Shown piece after piece: positions 52,283-60,400 of a DNA stretch of 64,000 bases. The DNA comes from JACVRW01 sp963819115. Its GTDB lineage: Bacteria > Actinomycetota > Thermoleophilia > Solirubrobacterales > Thermoleophilaceae. The stretch is taken from positions 1,612,001 to 1,676,000 of the forward strand of contig CAWFUR010000011.1 of assembly GCA_963819115.1 (NCBI GenBank). Direction: 5' to 3'. The position numbers and the translations under genes are program-made. Every line of letters starts with the position of its first letter. Within the stretch, counting starts at the first letter, position 1. A model generated the notes under the pieces. The model ran no database searches, was not told the origin of the DNA, and saw only the letters and a program-made list of their open reading frames with translations.

Positions 52283-52294
52283 GCGCAGGGCGGG

Positions 52295-53368
52295 CTACAG
52301 CACCTCGTCGAGGGCGGCCAGGAAGCGGTCGTTCTCGCGCCGCGTGCCGTACGTGACCCGCATCCAGCCCGCCTGCCCGAGTGCCGTTCCGGCCCGCACG
52401 ATCACGCCCCGCTCCTCCAGGCCGCGCACCACATCGCCCTCGTCGCGGTCGCCCAGGGAGACCCAGGAGAAGTTGGCCTGGCTGTCGGTGGAGGCGAGCC
52501 CGCGGGCCTCGAGCTCGGTCTCCACGTGCATGCGCTCCACCGCCGTGCGCTCCACGCGGCGCTCCACCTCGTCCTGGTGGCGCACGGCCTCCGCGGCGGC
52601 CGCCTGGGCGAGCGCGTTCACCGAGAACGGCTGGCGCACGCGGTCCACCGCGAGCCGGAACTCCTCCGATCCGAGCGCGTATCCGGCCCGCAGGCCGCAG
52701 AGGCCGTAGACCTTCGAGAAGGTGCGCAGCAGCACCAGGTTGGGATGGCGGGCCAGCAGGTCCAGCGAGTCGTCCGGATCCTGGAGGGTCGAGAACTCCA
52801 CGTAGGCCTCGTCCAGGATCACGGCCACGTGCCGCGGCAGGGCGGCCACGAACGCGTCGATCGCGGCGGGCGGCACGGCGGTGGCCGTGGGGTTGTTCGG
52901 ATTGCACACGATCACGATGCGGGTGGCCGCCGTGACCTCGCGGGCCATCCCGTCCAGGTCGTGCACGCCGTGCTCGTCGGGCGGCACCGTGATCGCGGTG
53001 GCGCCGCTCATCGCCGACAGGTGCGGGTAGATCGAGAAGGACGGCCAGGAGTACACGATCTCCGCCCCCGGCTCCAGCATCGCCTCCCCCGCCGCCAGCA
53101 GGATCTCGCAGGAGCCGTTGCCCACGGCCACGCGCTCGGCCGGCACCCCGGTCCGTTCCGAGATTCGCCTGCGCAGCAGGGTGTTGGACGGGTCGGGGTA
53201 GCGGTTCAGACCGCTCAGCTGGGCCTCCACCGCCTGCACGACGGCGGGGTGAGGGGGCCAGGGCGTCTCGTTGGAGGCGAGCTTCACCAGCTCGCCGTCG
53301 AAGGCGTAGGTGGAGGCCGCCGGATACACCGGGATCCCTCCCACTCTGCTGTTGAACTCGAGCGCCAC
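52295..53368 (-). CDS. hisC: Histidinol-phosphate / aromatic aminotransferase
   Basis: 357 residues, PLP fold-type I. Start MALEFNSRVGGIPVYPAA, then LASNETPWPPHPAV, YPDPSNTLLR, VGNGSCEIL, CNPNNPTATAVP, ILDEAYVEFS and RTFSKVYGLCGLRAGYALG with the PLP lysine, all HisC-type. Enzymes of this family transaminate histidinol phosphate, and many also act on phenylpyruvate and 4-hydroxyphenylpyruvate. Position between chorismate mutase and DAHP synthase, with no his gene nearby, favours an aromatic role here. ATG 53368 lies nine bases after the aroH stop. Confidence 0.88.
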   Translation of the reverse strand: MALEFNSRVGGIPVYPAASTYAFDGELVKLASNETPWPPHPAVVQAVEAQLSGLNRYPDPSNTLLRRRISERTGVPAERVAVGNGSCEILLAAGEAMLEPGAEIVYSWPSFSIYPHLSAMSGATAITVPPDEHGVHDLDGMAREVTAATRIVIVCNPNNPTATAVPPAAIDAFVAALPRHVAVILDEAYVEFSTLQDPDDSLDLLARHPNLVLLRTFSKVYGLCGLRAGYALGSEEFRLAVDRVRQPFSVNALAQAAAAEAVRHQDEVERRVERTAVERMHVETELEARGLASTDSQANFSWVSLGDRDEGDVVRGLEERGVIVRAGTALGQAGWMRVTYGTRRENDRFLAALDEVL

Positions 53369-53377
53369 GATTCGAGC

Positions 53378-53761
53378 TTATTGAGCGCCTTGGAGATCGC
53401 GGCGGAGGGCGGCGGCCTCGCGCAGGTACACGTGCCGGGCCGGCGACTCGGCCTCCGCATAGCAGTGCACGAGCAGACGGATCACGCGGGGAAGCGAGCC
53501 GGGCACGTCGATCTCGCGCGCGCAGAGCAGGGGCACCTGGTCGAGGCCGAGCTGGCGGGCGGCCAGGGCGGGGAACTCGGCGTCGAGGTCGTTCGTGCAG
53601 GTGAAGATGCAGCTCACGAGATCCTCCGCGCGCAGGTCGTTTCGCTCCATCACCTCGCGCACCAGCTCCTCGGTGGCGCCGACGATGGCGTCCGCGTCGT
53701 TCTCCTTCACGGTTGTCGCGCCGCGCAGCGCCCTGAGCCTCACGGCCGCGGATTCTTCCAT
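53378..53761 (-). CDS. aroH: Chorismate mutase, AroH class
   Basis: 127 residues, the length of Bacillus subtilis AroH. It has the family start RLRALRGATTVKENDADAI, then LVSCIFTCTNDLDAEFPA, ALAARQLGLDQVPLLCAREI and DVPGSLPRVIRLLVH. Active-site Arg7-, Glu78- and Arg90-type residues fall in RALRGATT, CAREID and PRVIR. It turns chorismate into prephenate for TyrA. The gene overlaps the end of the pseudouridine synthase gene by 22 bases. Confidence 0.94.
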   Translation of the reverse strand: MEESAAVRLRALRGATTVKENDADAIVGATEELVREVMERNDLRAEDLVSCIFTCTNDLDAEFPALAARQLGLDQVPLLCAREIDVPGSLPRVIRLLVHCYAEAESPARHVYLREAAALRRDLQGAQ

Positions 53762-54516
53762 CCGGACGCGGCGCGCCCCCCGGAGCGCTTCCGGCGGGTC
53801 TCCGGGCGCGGGCCCGGGCCCACCTCGGTGGAGCGCCGCAGCTTCTCCACGTCGGCCTTCGACAGGAGGCGGCTCTCCCCCGGTCCGAGGCCGCGCAGCC
53901 GGAGCGGCCCGAAGGCCACCCGCTCCAGGTCGGTCACGCGGTGACCCACGGCGTCGAACATGCGCCGCACCTGCCGCTTGCGTCCCTCGCGCAGCACGAT
54001 CTCGGCCACGCCGCGTCCGGGCTGGCGGACGCGCGCGGGCGCCGTCATGCCGTCCTCGAGCTCCACGCCCTGCTTGAGCGCCGCCAGTGCCCGGGGCGTG
54101 AGCCGGCCCGGGCTGATGCGTGCGCGGTAGACCTTGTCCACGCCATAGCGGGGGTGCGTCAGGCGGTCGGCCAGATCGCCGTCGTTGGTGAGGAGGATCA
54201 GGCCGGTGCTGTCCGCGTCGAGGCGCCCCACCGGGTACAGGCGGCGGTTGGACCGCACCAGCTCCACCACGGTGGGCCTTCCGTGGGTGTCCTGGGCGGT
54301 GGACACCACACCCTTCGGCTTGTTGAGCACGAACACCTCGTGCGGCTCAGGCGCCACCGCCCGGCCGTCGACGGTGACCGGGGTGTCCTCCTCCACGCCG
54401 TGAGCGGGATTTCGCACCACCTCGCCGTCCACCTTCACGCGGCCCTCGGCCACCAGCTGCTCGGAGGCGCGGCGGGAGGCCACACCAGCATGAGCGAGGA
54501 ACTTGCCGAGTCGCAT
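53740..54516 (-). CDS. rluB: 23S rRNA pseudouridine synthase (RluB/RsuA family)
   Basis: 258 residues with an N-terminal S4 RNA-binding domain (RLGKFLAHAGVASRRASEQL, VRVKVDGE-like) and the RsuA-type catalytic domain: VLNKPKGVVST, YPVGRLDADSTGLILLTNDG with catalytic Asp, THPRYGVDKVYRA and EGRKRQVRRMFDAVGH. The C-terminal tail is basic (RPETRRKRSGGRAASG). Usually found beside scpAB; here scpAB are 5 kb away, separated by rlmN, an exporter/LysR pair and a PAS-EAL gene. Substrate uridine is not certain. Confidence 0.92.
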   Translation of the reverse strand: MRLGKFLAHAGVASRRASEQLVAEGRVKVDGEVVRNPAHGVEEDTPVTVDGRAVAPEPHEVFVLNKPKGVVSTAQDTHGRPTVVELVRSNRRLYPVGRLDADSTGLILLTNDGDLADRLTHPRYGVDKVYRARISPGRLTPRALAALKQGVELEDGMTAPARVRQPGRGVAEIVLREGRKRQVRRMFDAVGHRVTDLERVAFGPLRLRGLGPGESRLLSKADVEKLRRSTEVGPGPRPETRRKRSGGRAASGWKNPRP

Positions 54517-54544
54517 GAGGCAGAGGCTGCCAGACTCGACCGCC

Positions 54545-55531
54545 GTGGACCTGAAGCTGCTCGACGAGCGCCTGGCCGCCCGGGGCGAGCCGGGCTTCCG
54601 TGCCCGCCAGGTGTGGGAGTGGACCGCCCGCGGCGCGGAGTCCTACGAGCGGATGTCGAACCTCCCACAGGAGCTGCGCACCGCGCTGGCCGGGGAGGTG
54701 CCCTTCTCCTCGCTGGCCCTGGAGCACGAGGCCGTGGCCTGCGACGGCACGCGAAAGGCGCTCCTCACCACGGCCGACGGCCGGCCGGTGGAGGCGGTGC
54801 TGATGAGCTACCGGGACGGGCGCCGCTCGCTGTGCCTGTCGAGCCAGTCGGGCTGTCCGCTCACGTGCACCTTCTGCGCAACCGGCCGCATGAAGTTCGG
54901 CCGCAACCTCACGGAGTCGGAGATCCTGGACCAGGCGCTCCACTTCCGCCGCTCCACCGAGGTGACGAACGCCGTGTTCATGGGGATGGGCGAGCCGCTC
55001 ATGAACGTCGACTCGGTCCTGGCCGCGTGCGAGCGCCTGCCCGCGGTGGGAGTGCCGTGGTCCAACACGGCGATCTCCACGGTGGGCTGGCTGCCCGGCA
55101 TCGAGCGCCTGGCCACGGAGGGACCGCCCGTGCGCCTGGCGCTCTCACTGCACGCACCCGAGGACGCGCTGCGCTCCGAGCTGATGCCGGTGAACGACCG
55201 CTATCCGCTGCGGGACGTGCTGGGCGCGTGCCTGCGCTGGCACGAGCACCGGCGCCGCGACGTGTTCGTGGAGTACCTGATGCTGGGCGGCGTGAACGAC
55301 CGGCTCGAGCAGGCGCTGGCCCTCGCCGACCTGCTTCAGCCGCGCCGGGCGTTCAAGGTCAACCTCATCCCCTACAACCCCACCGAGACCGGCTTCCAGG
55401 GCTCCACCCGCCCGGCCGTCGCAGCGTTCAAGGCGGCGCTGGAGTCGAAGGGCGTGCGTGCCACCGTGCGCCTGACCCGGGGGCGGGACATCGCCGCGGC
55501 CTGCGGACAATTGGCCGTCAACCAGCAGTAA
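54545..55531 (+). CDS. rlmN: 23S rRNA (adenine2503-C2)-methyltransferase
   Basis: 328 residues, radical SAM. The cluster motif is CPLTCTFCATG; FMGMGEPLMN binds SAM; LALSLHAPEDALRSELMPVN and NLIPYNP follow; the C-terminal catalytic Cys lies in RGRDIAAACGQL. It methylates A2503 of 23S rRNA and probably some tRNAs. GTG 54545 is chosen over upstream starts because it leaves 28 bases to the divergent rluB start and homology begins at LKLLDERLAARG. Its 3' end overlaps the convergent EamA gene by 14 bases. Confidence 0.93.
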   Translation: MDLKLLDERLAARGEPGFRARQVWEWTARGAESYERMSNLPQELRTALAGEVPFSSLALEHEAVACDGTRKALLTTADGRPVEAVLMSYRDGRRSLCLSSQSGCPLTCTFCATGRMKFGRNLTESEILDQALHFRRSTEVTNAVFMGMGEPLMNVDSVLAACERLPAVGVPWSNTAISTVGWLPGIERLATEGPPVRLALSLHAPEDALRSELMPVNDRYPLRDVLGACLRWHEHRRRDVFVEYLMLGGVNDRLEQALALADLLQPRRAFKVNLIPYNPTETGFQGSTRPAVAAFKAALESKGVRATVRLTRGRDIAAACGQLAVNQQ

Positions 55532-56426
55532 CCGCCGCTCTCGCCTCCCGGCGCCTCTTCCACGGAACGCGACCCTCCGCCGCGAGCCACGAGCCGCCGA
55601 CGATCAGCACCAGCCCGGCCGCGGTGGCCAGGCTGAACGACTCGTCGAGGATCGTGACTCCGTAGATCACGGAGAAGCCGGGCGCGACATAGGCCACGAG
55701 CGACGCCTTGGCCGGGCCCTCGCTCCCGATCAGCGAGTAGTAGAGGACGAAGGACACCCCCGTGCCCAGCACCCCGAGTGCGGTGAGGGCGGCCACGGTG
55801 TCCAGCTCCGGGCCGTGGGGAGGCAGGTCGATCGCCGCCAGCGGAGCCACCATCAGCGCGCTCGCCGCCATCGTGGCCGCCACCACGCCCACGGGCTGCA
55901 CACCCCGGATGCGGCGCTTGAGGAACCACGAGCCGAGGCCGTAGCCGAGGCTGGCCAGGATCACCATGAGGCCGCCCACGAGCGCGGCCGCCCCGCCCCC
56001 GGCGTCCACGCCGAGCAGTAGCGCGACTCCCACCACCCCCACGGCCACACCCGTGAGGCTCAGGGCGCCGGCCCGCTCCTCGCCGCTGAGCGCGAAGGCG
56101 AGCAGGAAGGTGAAGATCGGGGCGGTGGCCACGAGGATCCCGGTGAGTGACGAGGCCAGGTGCTGCTCGCCCGCGCTGATCAGCAGGAAGGGGGCCGCCA
56201 CCTGGACGGCCGCGAGCACGAAGATGGGGCCGATCTGGCCCCGAAGGCCCGACAGGGCGCCGGTCCGGGCGGCCAGCGGAAGCAGCACGAGGGCGGCCAG
56301 GGCGGTGCGGATGAAGACGATCGGCGCCGCGCCGAAGTCGTCCTCCAGGGCGACCTTGATGAACAGGTAGGAGGCCCCCCAGAAGGCGGCCAGGAAACCG
56401 AACTGGATCCAGGCTCGTCGCGTCAC
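55518..56426 (-). CDS. EamA/DMT-family exporter
   Basis: 302 residues with ten predicted helices in two five-helix EamA repeats: WIQFGFLAAFWGASYLFIKVA opens the first, and GLMVILASLGYGLGSWFLKRR begins the second; PGFSVIYGVTILDE is the conserved late segment. Members export amino acids, purines or metabolites (RhtA, YdeD). The divergent LysR gene lies 72 bases away, a common arrangement for inducer-controlled exporters. GTG start. Substrate unknown. Confidence 0.85.
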   Translation of the reverse strand: MTRRAWIQFGFLAAFWGASYLFIKVALEDDFGAAPIVFIRTALAALVLLPLAARTGALSGLRGQIGPIFVLAAVQVAAPFLLISAGEQHLASSLTGILVATAPIFTFLLAFALSGEERAGALSLTGVAVGVVGVALLLGVDAGGGAAALVGGLMVILASLGYGLGSWFLKRRIRGVQPVGVVAATMAASALMVAPLAAIDLPPHGPELDTVAALTALGVLGTGVSFVLYYSLIGSEGPAKASLVAYVAPGFSVIYGVTILDESFSLATAAGLVLIVGGSWLAAEGRVPWKRRREARAAVTAG

Positions 56427-56486
56427 CCGGCACCGAGGATCGCACAGCGGCCCATCAGCTGCGACGAGGACATCTAGGTCAGGCGA

Positions 56487-56492
56487 TAAGCT
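56487..56492 (+). promoter_or_regulatory. Candidate -10 box of a leaderless promoter
   Basis: TAAGCT, six bases before the LysR ATG at 56499, with no ribosome binding site between. It favours ATG 56499 over GTG 56493. Confidence 0.5.
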
Positions 56493-56498
56493 GTGCTA

Positions 56499-57428
56499 AT
56501 GCTCGACGTGCGCCGCATGAAGGTTCTTCGCGAGGTGGCGGCACGCGGCTCGTTCTCGGCTGCGGCCGAGGCGCTGAGCTTCACCCAGTCGGCTATCAGC
56601 CAGCACGTGGCCGCGCTGGAACGCGAGACCGGGGCGCGGCTGGTGGAGCGCAGCTCCCGCGGCGTGCGCCTCACCGACGCCGGCCGCTCGCTCGTGGCCC
56701 ACACGGACGCCATCCTCGCCCGCATCGACGCCGCCGAGGACGATCTGGCCGCGATCGCCGGCCTGCGCGGAGGCCGCCTGCGGCTCGCCTGCTTCCAGAG
56801 CGCGGGCGCCACGCTGGTGCCCCGTGCCGTGGCCGCCTTCCACGGCCGCCACCCCCACGTGGAGCTGGGAATGGTGGAGGCCGAGCCCGAGGAGGCCTGC
56901 GCGCTGCTCCGGTGCGGCGACATCGACGTCGCGCTCGTGTACGACCACACCTCGGTGCCAGGAGCCCTCCCGGCGGACATCGAGCTCACCCCGCTCGTGG
57001 AGGACAGCTACGACGCGATCCTCCCCGTCGGCCATCGCCTGGCCGGCCGGCGCAAGCTCAAGCTGGCCGACCTGGCCGACGAGCCCTGGGTGTGCTCCAC
57101 CCGGTCCTCCGGCTGCCGCAACATCATCGAGGTGCTCTGCCGCGAGGCCGGCTTCGAGACGCGCGTGGCCTTCGAGGCGGACGAGACCACCGCCGCCCAG
57201 GCGCTCGTGGCCGCGGGCGTGGGCGTGACCCTGCTGCCGCGCCTGGCGCTCACCGCCGTCCATCCGGGCGTGGTGGTCCGGGAGGTCGCGGACCGCCCCG
57301 TGCGGCGCGTGTGGGCCGCCACCCAGGAGGGCGCCTACACCTCTCCGGCCACCGAGGCCATGCTCCAGATCCTGCGCGACGTGGCCGAGGAGTTCTCGGA
57401 GTCGCGTTTGGAGCTGGCCGCGTCCTAG
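56499..57428 (+). CDS. LysR-family transcriptional regulator
   Basis: 309 residues. The winged helix-turn-helix is at the N-terminus (RRMKVLREVAARGSFSAAAE, LSFTQSAISQHVAALERETG, LVERSSRGVRLTDAGRSLV). The periplasmic-binding-protein-like effector domain spans about 90-300 (LRLACFQSAGATLVPRAVAA, DIDVALVYDH, GVGVTLLPRLAL). It probably controls the divergent EamA exporter gene in response to the exported compound; that is inference from arrangement. Its stop shares CTAG with the convergent PAS-EAL gene. Confidence 0.9.
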   Translation: MLDVRRMKVLREVAARGSFSAAAEALSFTQSAISQHVAALERETGARLVERSSRGVRLTDAGRSLVAHTDAILARIDAAEDDLAAIAGLRGGRLRLACFQSAGATLVPRAVAAFHGRHPHVELGMVEAEPEEACALLRCGDIDVALVYDHTSVPGALPADIELTPLVEDSYDAILPVGHRLAGRRKLKLADLADEPWVCSTRSSGCRNIIEVLCREAGFETRVAFEADETTAAQALVAAGVGVTLLPRLALTAVHPGVVVREVADRPVRRVWAATQEGAYTSPATEAMLQILRDVAEEFSESRLELAAS

Positions 57429-59707
57429 GGCTCTAACGGGGCCGGGCGACCCAGGTGGTAGCCCTGGGCGAAGTCCGCACCCAGCTCGCGCAGCAGCTCG
57501 AGGGCCTCCTCGTTCTCCACGCCCTCGGCCACGGTCCGGATGCCGAACTTGCGGGCCACGTCGATGATCGCGCTCACCACCTGGAGGTCCGGTGAGTCCG
57601 GCTTCAGGTGCCGTACGAACTCGATGTCGATCTTGATGTAGTCCACCGGCAGGTGCTTCAGGTAGGTGAAGCTGCCGTAGCCGGTGCCGAAGTCGTCCAG
57701 GGCGAATCCGCAGCCCAGCGCGGACAGCTGCTCGGCCAGACGGGTGGCCTGCTCGATGTCACGCGCGGCGGCGGTCTCGGTGATCTCGAACACGACGTTG
57801 TGCGGGTCGGCCCCGGCGTCGCGCAGCTGGGTCTCCACGTACTCGACGAGCGAGTCGTCGCCCATGCTCTGGGCCGACAGGTTCACCTCGACGCGCCGGT
57901 CGCTGGCCAGCACTGCGGCCTGCGCGATCACCCAGCGGTCGATGAGGGGAGCGAGGTGGAAGCGCTCGGCCGGCGGCAGGAACACGCCCGGCATCACGAG
58001 CCCGCCGTCCTCGTCGCGCATGCGGACGAGCAGCTCCTGCTGGACCTGCTCCCCGGTGGCCAGGTCCACGATCGGCTGGGCATGCAGCACCAGCCGGTCC
58101 TCCTCGATGGCCTGGCGGATGCGCAGGGACCACTCGAGCTTCGCCCGCAGGTCGTCCTCGCGCTCGCGCCGCTCTGTCACGTCGGTGCCGACTCCGCACA
58201 CGGCGTAGACCGTGCCGTCCGACTCGCGGAGCGGGAAGCGGTGCACCAGGTAGGCGCGCTCGCGGCCGTCGATCGTGAGCAGCTCCTCCGACTCGTCCGC
58301 GCGGGCCGAGTCGAGCACGCGCTGGTCGGCCGCACGGCGGCGCTCGGCCTCGGGCTCCGGGAGCAGCTCGAGGTCGGTTCGGCCGACGGCGCCCCCCGGG
58401 GGCAGGCCGAGCTGCACCTCCAGCTCGCGGTTGGCCAGCAGGTAGCGGTGCCCGGCGTCCTTGGCGTAGATCACGAGCGGCGAGTTGTCGATGATCGACT
58501 GCAGCTGCCGGTGCTTCGACGCCACCGCGTCCTCCACCCGCTTCTGCTCGGTCACGTCGCGGGCGGTGCCCGTGCTGCCGATCACCTCGCCGTCCGGGCC
58601 GCGCAGCGGCACGGCGTTGAAGCTCAGGGTCAGCGGAGTCCCGTCCTTGCGCAGGTGCTCGGTCTCGTACTGCTGGAACTCGCCGCCTTCCAGGACCTCC
58701 GCCGCCACCAGCCGGTCGCGCTCGCCCATGAGCGGCGTCTGGAAGTCGGTGAAGGGACGCCCGATCATCTCCTCCGGCTCGTAGCCGTGGGTGCTGCGCA
58801 CGGCGTCGTTCACGAAGGTAAAGCGGTTGTCCTGGTCGATCGCCCAGATGATGTCCTGGGAGGTCTCCACGAGCTTGCGGTACTTGTGCTCGCTGCCCAG
58901 CACGGCCAGTTCGGCGCGCTTCAGATCCGTCACGTCGAGCATCAGGCCCTGGAGCAGGAGCTCGCCGTTCTCACCCACGATCACGCTGGCGTCGTCGCGG
59001 ACCCAGAGCACCTGCCCCGTGCGGGTGAGCATCCGGTACTCCGACCTCAGCTGGTCGCCGGGGCCGAGGAGGTGCTCCTCGTCCTCGAGCACCCGCTCAC
59101 GGTCCTCTGGGTGAATCTGCTCGATCCAGATCCGCGGGTCGGCCAGCCACTCCTCGGTGGTCCAGCCGAGCATCCGCTCCACCTGGGCGCTCACGAAGGC
59201 CCAGCGTCCCTCGGCGCCGAGCGAGGCGGTGTAGACCATCGCCGGCACCTGCTCGATCAGCGCCCGCAGGCGCTGGTCGCCCGAGGCCAGGGCGCCCTCG
59301 GCCCGTTTCCTGTCGCTCACGTCCTGGACCGCGGCGCAGAAGTGGCCGTTCTCGTACGACGCGGTCCAGGAGAGCCAGCGCCAGTCTCCGGCGCGGGTGG
59401 AGGTGCGGGCCTCGAACACCACCTCGGCCCGGTGCGACTCCCGAGCGCGGTCGAGGGCTCGCCCGGCGTCGGCCAGGTCCTCGGCGTGGATCAGCTCCAG
59501 CCAGTTCCGCCCGGCCAGCTCGGATGCGTCGGAGCCCACCGCCCGCTGAAAGGCCGCGCTCGTGAAGGTGAGGCGCATGCGCGAGTCCGCCACCAGGAGC
59601 AGCGCGGGGCTGAGCTCGCCAAGCCGCTGAACCTGCTCCGGCGCGAGACCGTTGCTGGCTCCCAGCGTCTGCGCGAGCTGGCTCGGAATCGAAGGGGGAT
59701 ACGCCAT
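57425..59707 (-). CDS. Multi-PAS EAL-domain c-di-GMP phosphodiesterase
   Basis: 760 residues. Four PAS/PAC modules (about residues 20-140, 145-270, 275-400, 400-515): LIHAEDLADAGRALDRA, MLGWTTEEWLADPRIW, HGYEPEEMIGRPF and IYAKDAGHRYLLANREL. The EAL domain follows at about 520-755. Catalytic residues appear complete: QELLVRM (EAL Glu), VNLSAQS (Asn), FEITETAA (Glu), LDDFGTGYGSF (Asp pair), IKIDIEF (Lys) and AEGVENEE (Glu). There is no GGDEF domain and no membrane helix, so it is a soluble sensor expected to hydrolyse c-di-GMP. ATG 59707; GTG 59743 would add 12 residues. A 24-base dyad lies just upstream. Confidence 0.9.
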   Translation of the reverse strand: MAYPPSIPSQLAQTLGASNGLAPEQVQRLGELSPALLLVADSRMRLTFTSAAFQRAVGSDASELAGRNWLELIHAEDLADAGRALDRARESHRAEVVFEARTSTRAGDWRWLSWTASYENGHFCAAVQDVSDRKRAEGALASGDQRLRALIEQVPAMVYTASLGAEGRWAFVSAQVERMLGWTTEEWLADPRIWIEQIHPEDRERVLEDEEHLLGPGDQLRSEYRMLTRTGQVLWVRDDASVIVGENGELLLQGLMLDVTDLKRAELAVLGSEHKYRKLVETSQDIIWAIDQDNRFTFVNDAVRSTHGYEPEEMIGRPFTDFQTPLMGERDRLVAAEVLEGGEFQQYETEHLRKDGTPLTLSFNAVPLRGPDGEVIGSTGTARDVTEQKRVEDAVASKHRQLQSIIDNSPLVIYAKDAGHRYLLANRELEVQLGLPPGGAVGRTDLELLPEPEAERRRAADQRVLDSARADESEELLTIDGRERAYLVHRFPLRESDGTVYAVCGVGTDVTERREREDDLRAKLEWSLRIRQAIEEDRLVLHAQPIVDLATGEQVQQELLVRMRDEDGGLVMPGVFLPPAERFHLAPLIDRWVIAQAAVLASDRRVEVNLSAQSMGDDSLVEYVETQLRDAGADPHNVVFEITETAAARDIEQATRLAEQLSALGCGFALDDFGTGYGSFTYLKHLPVDYIKIDIEFVRHLKPDSPDLQVVSAIIDVARKFGIRTVAEGVENEEALELLRELGADFAQGYHLGRPAPLEP

Positions 59708-59711
59708 GTCC

Positions 59712-59735
59712 AGGGAAACGAAGCTTCGATTCCCT
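59712..59735. promoter_or_regulatory. 24-base dyad before the PAS-EAL start
   Basis: agggaa-acgaagcttcga-ttccct, symmetric with only one mismatched pair. It ends four bases before ATG 59707 on the minus strand, so as RNA it would mask the initiation region; as DNA it could bind a dimeric regulator. If the gene began at GTG 59743 the dyad would instead be coding. Confidence 0.45.
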
Positions 59736-59809
59736 ATCGGCACGCCTTTAGGCCCCCGTTAGCTGCAACCGACCCATTTGGGGGACACGCCGCTGAGGCT
59801 TGAACGGGC

Positions 59810-60400
59810 TCAGCCCTGGGCGCGCTGCTCGCCGGCGCGCACCAGCCGCTCCCGCAGCTCTCCCTGCTCCTCCGGACTGGGGTCGAAACGCGCCGGATCC
59901 GGCAGCGCGTCGAGGCCGGAGAGGCCGAAGAGGCGCTCAAACAGCTCGGTGGTGCGGTACATCGTGGCCCCGAAGCGGGAGCGGCCGGACTCCTCCACCA
60001 GGCCGCGCTCCAGAAGGGTGCCCACGGCGGACTCCGAGGCCACTCCGCGGATGCGGGCGACCTCCGGGCGGGACACCGGCTGGAGGTAGGCCACGATGGC
60101 CAGGCACTCCGCCTGGGCCTGGGTGAGCGGCGGGGTGCGGGGCCGGGCCAGGAGCCTGCGGGCGGCCCGCTCGGCCACCGGGTCGGTGGCCAGCGTGAAG
60201 CCCCCGGCCACCTCGCGCAGGACAACCCCGCGGTAGCCGTCCGCGTAGTGCTCGCGCAGCCGCGCCAGTGCCTCCACCACCTCGCCCTCCGAGACCTCGC
60301 AGGCGTCGGCCATGCGGTCCACCGGCAGCGGCTCCGGAGACAGGAAGAGCAGCGCCTCGGCGATCCGCGCGAGCTCGCCCATTCCGCCCGTGTCGCTCAC
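59810..60400 (-). CDS. scpB: Segregation and condensation protein B
   Basis: 196 residues, a double winged-helix kleisin partner that binds ScpA and regulates SMC condensin. ARIAEALLFLSPEPLPVDRMA, GVVLREVAGGFTLATDP, LTQAQAECLAIVAYLQPVSR (the conserved AL-x-x-A-x-x-Q-P-v-S/T-R region) and EIRGV-like EVARIRGVASESAVGTLLERGL are diagnostic. Start GTG overlaps the scpA stop (GTGA). The Asp/Pro tail is probably disordered. Confidence 0.94.
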   Translation of the reverse strand: MSDTGGMGELARIAEALLFLSPEPLPVDRMADACEVSEGEVVEALARLREHYADGYRGVVLREVAGGFTLATDPVAERAARRLLARPRTPPLTQAQAECLAIVAYLQPVSRPEVARIRGVASESAVGTLLERGLVEESGRSRFGATMYRTTELFERLFGLSGLDALPDPARFDPSPEEQGELRERLVRAGEQRAQG

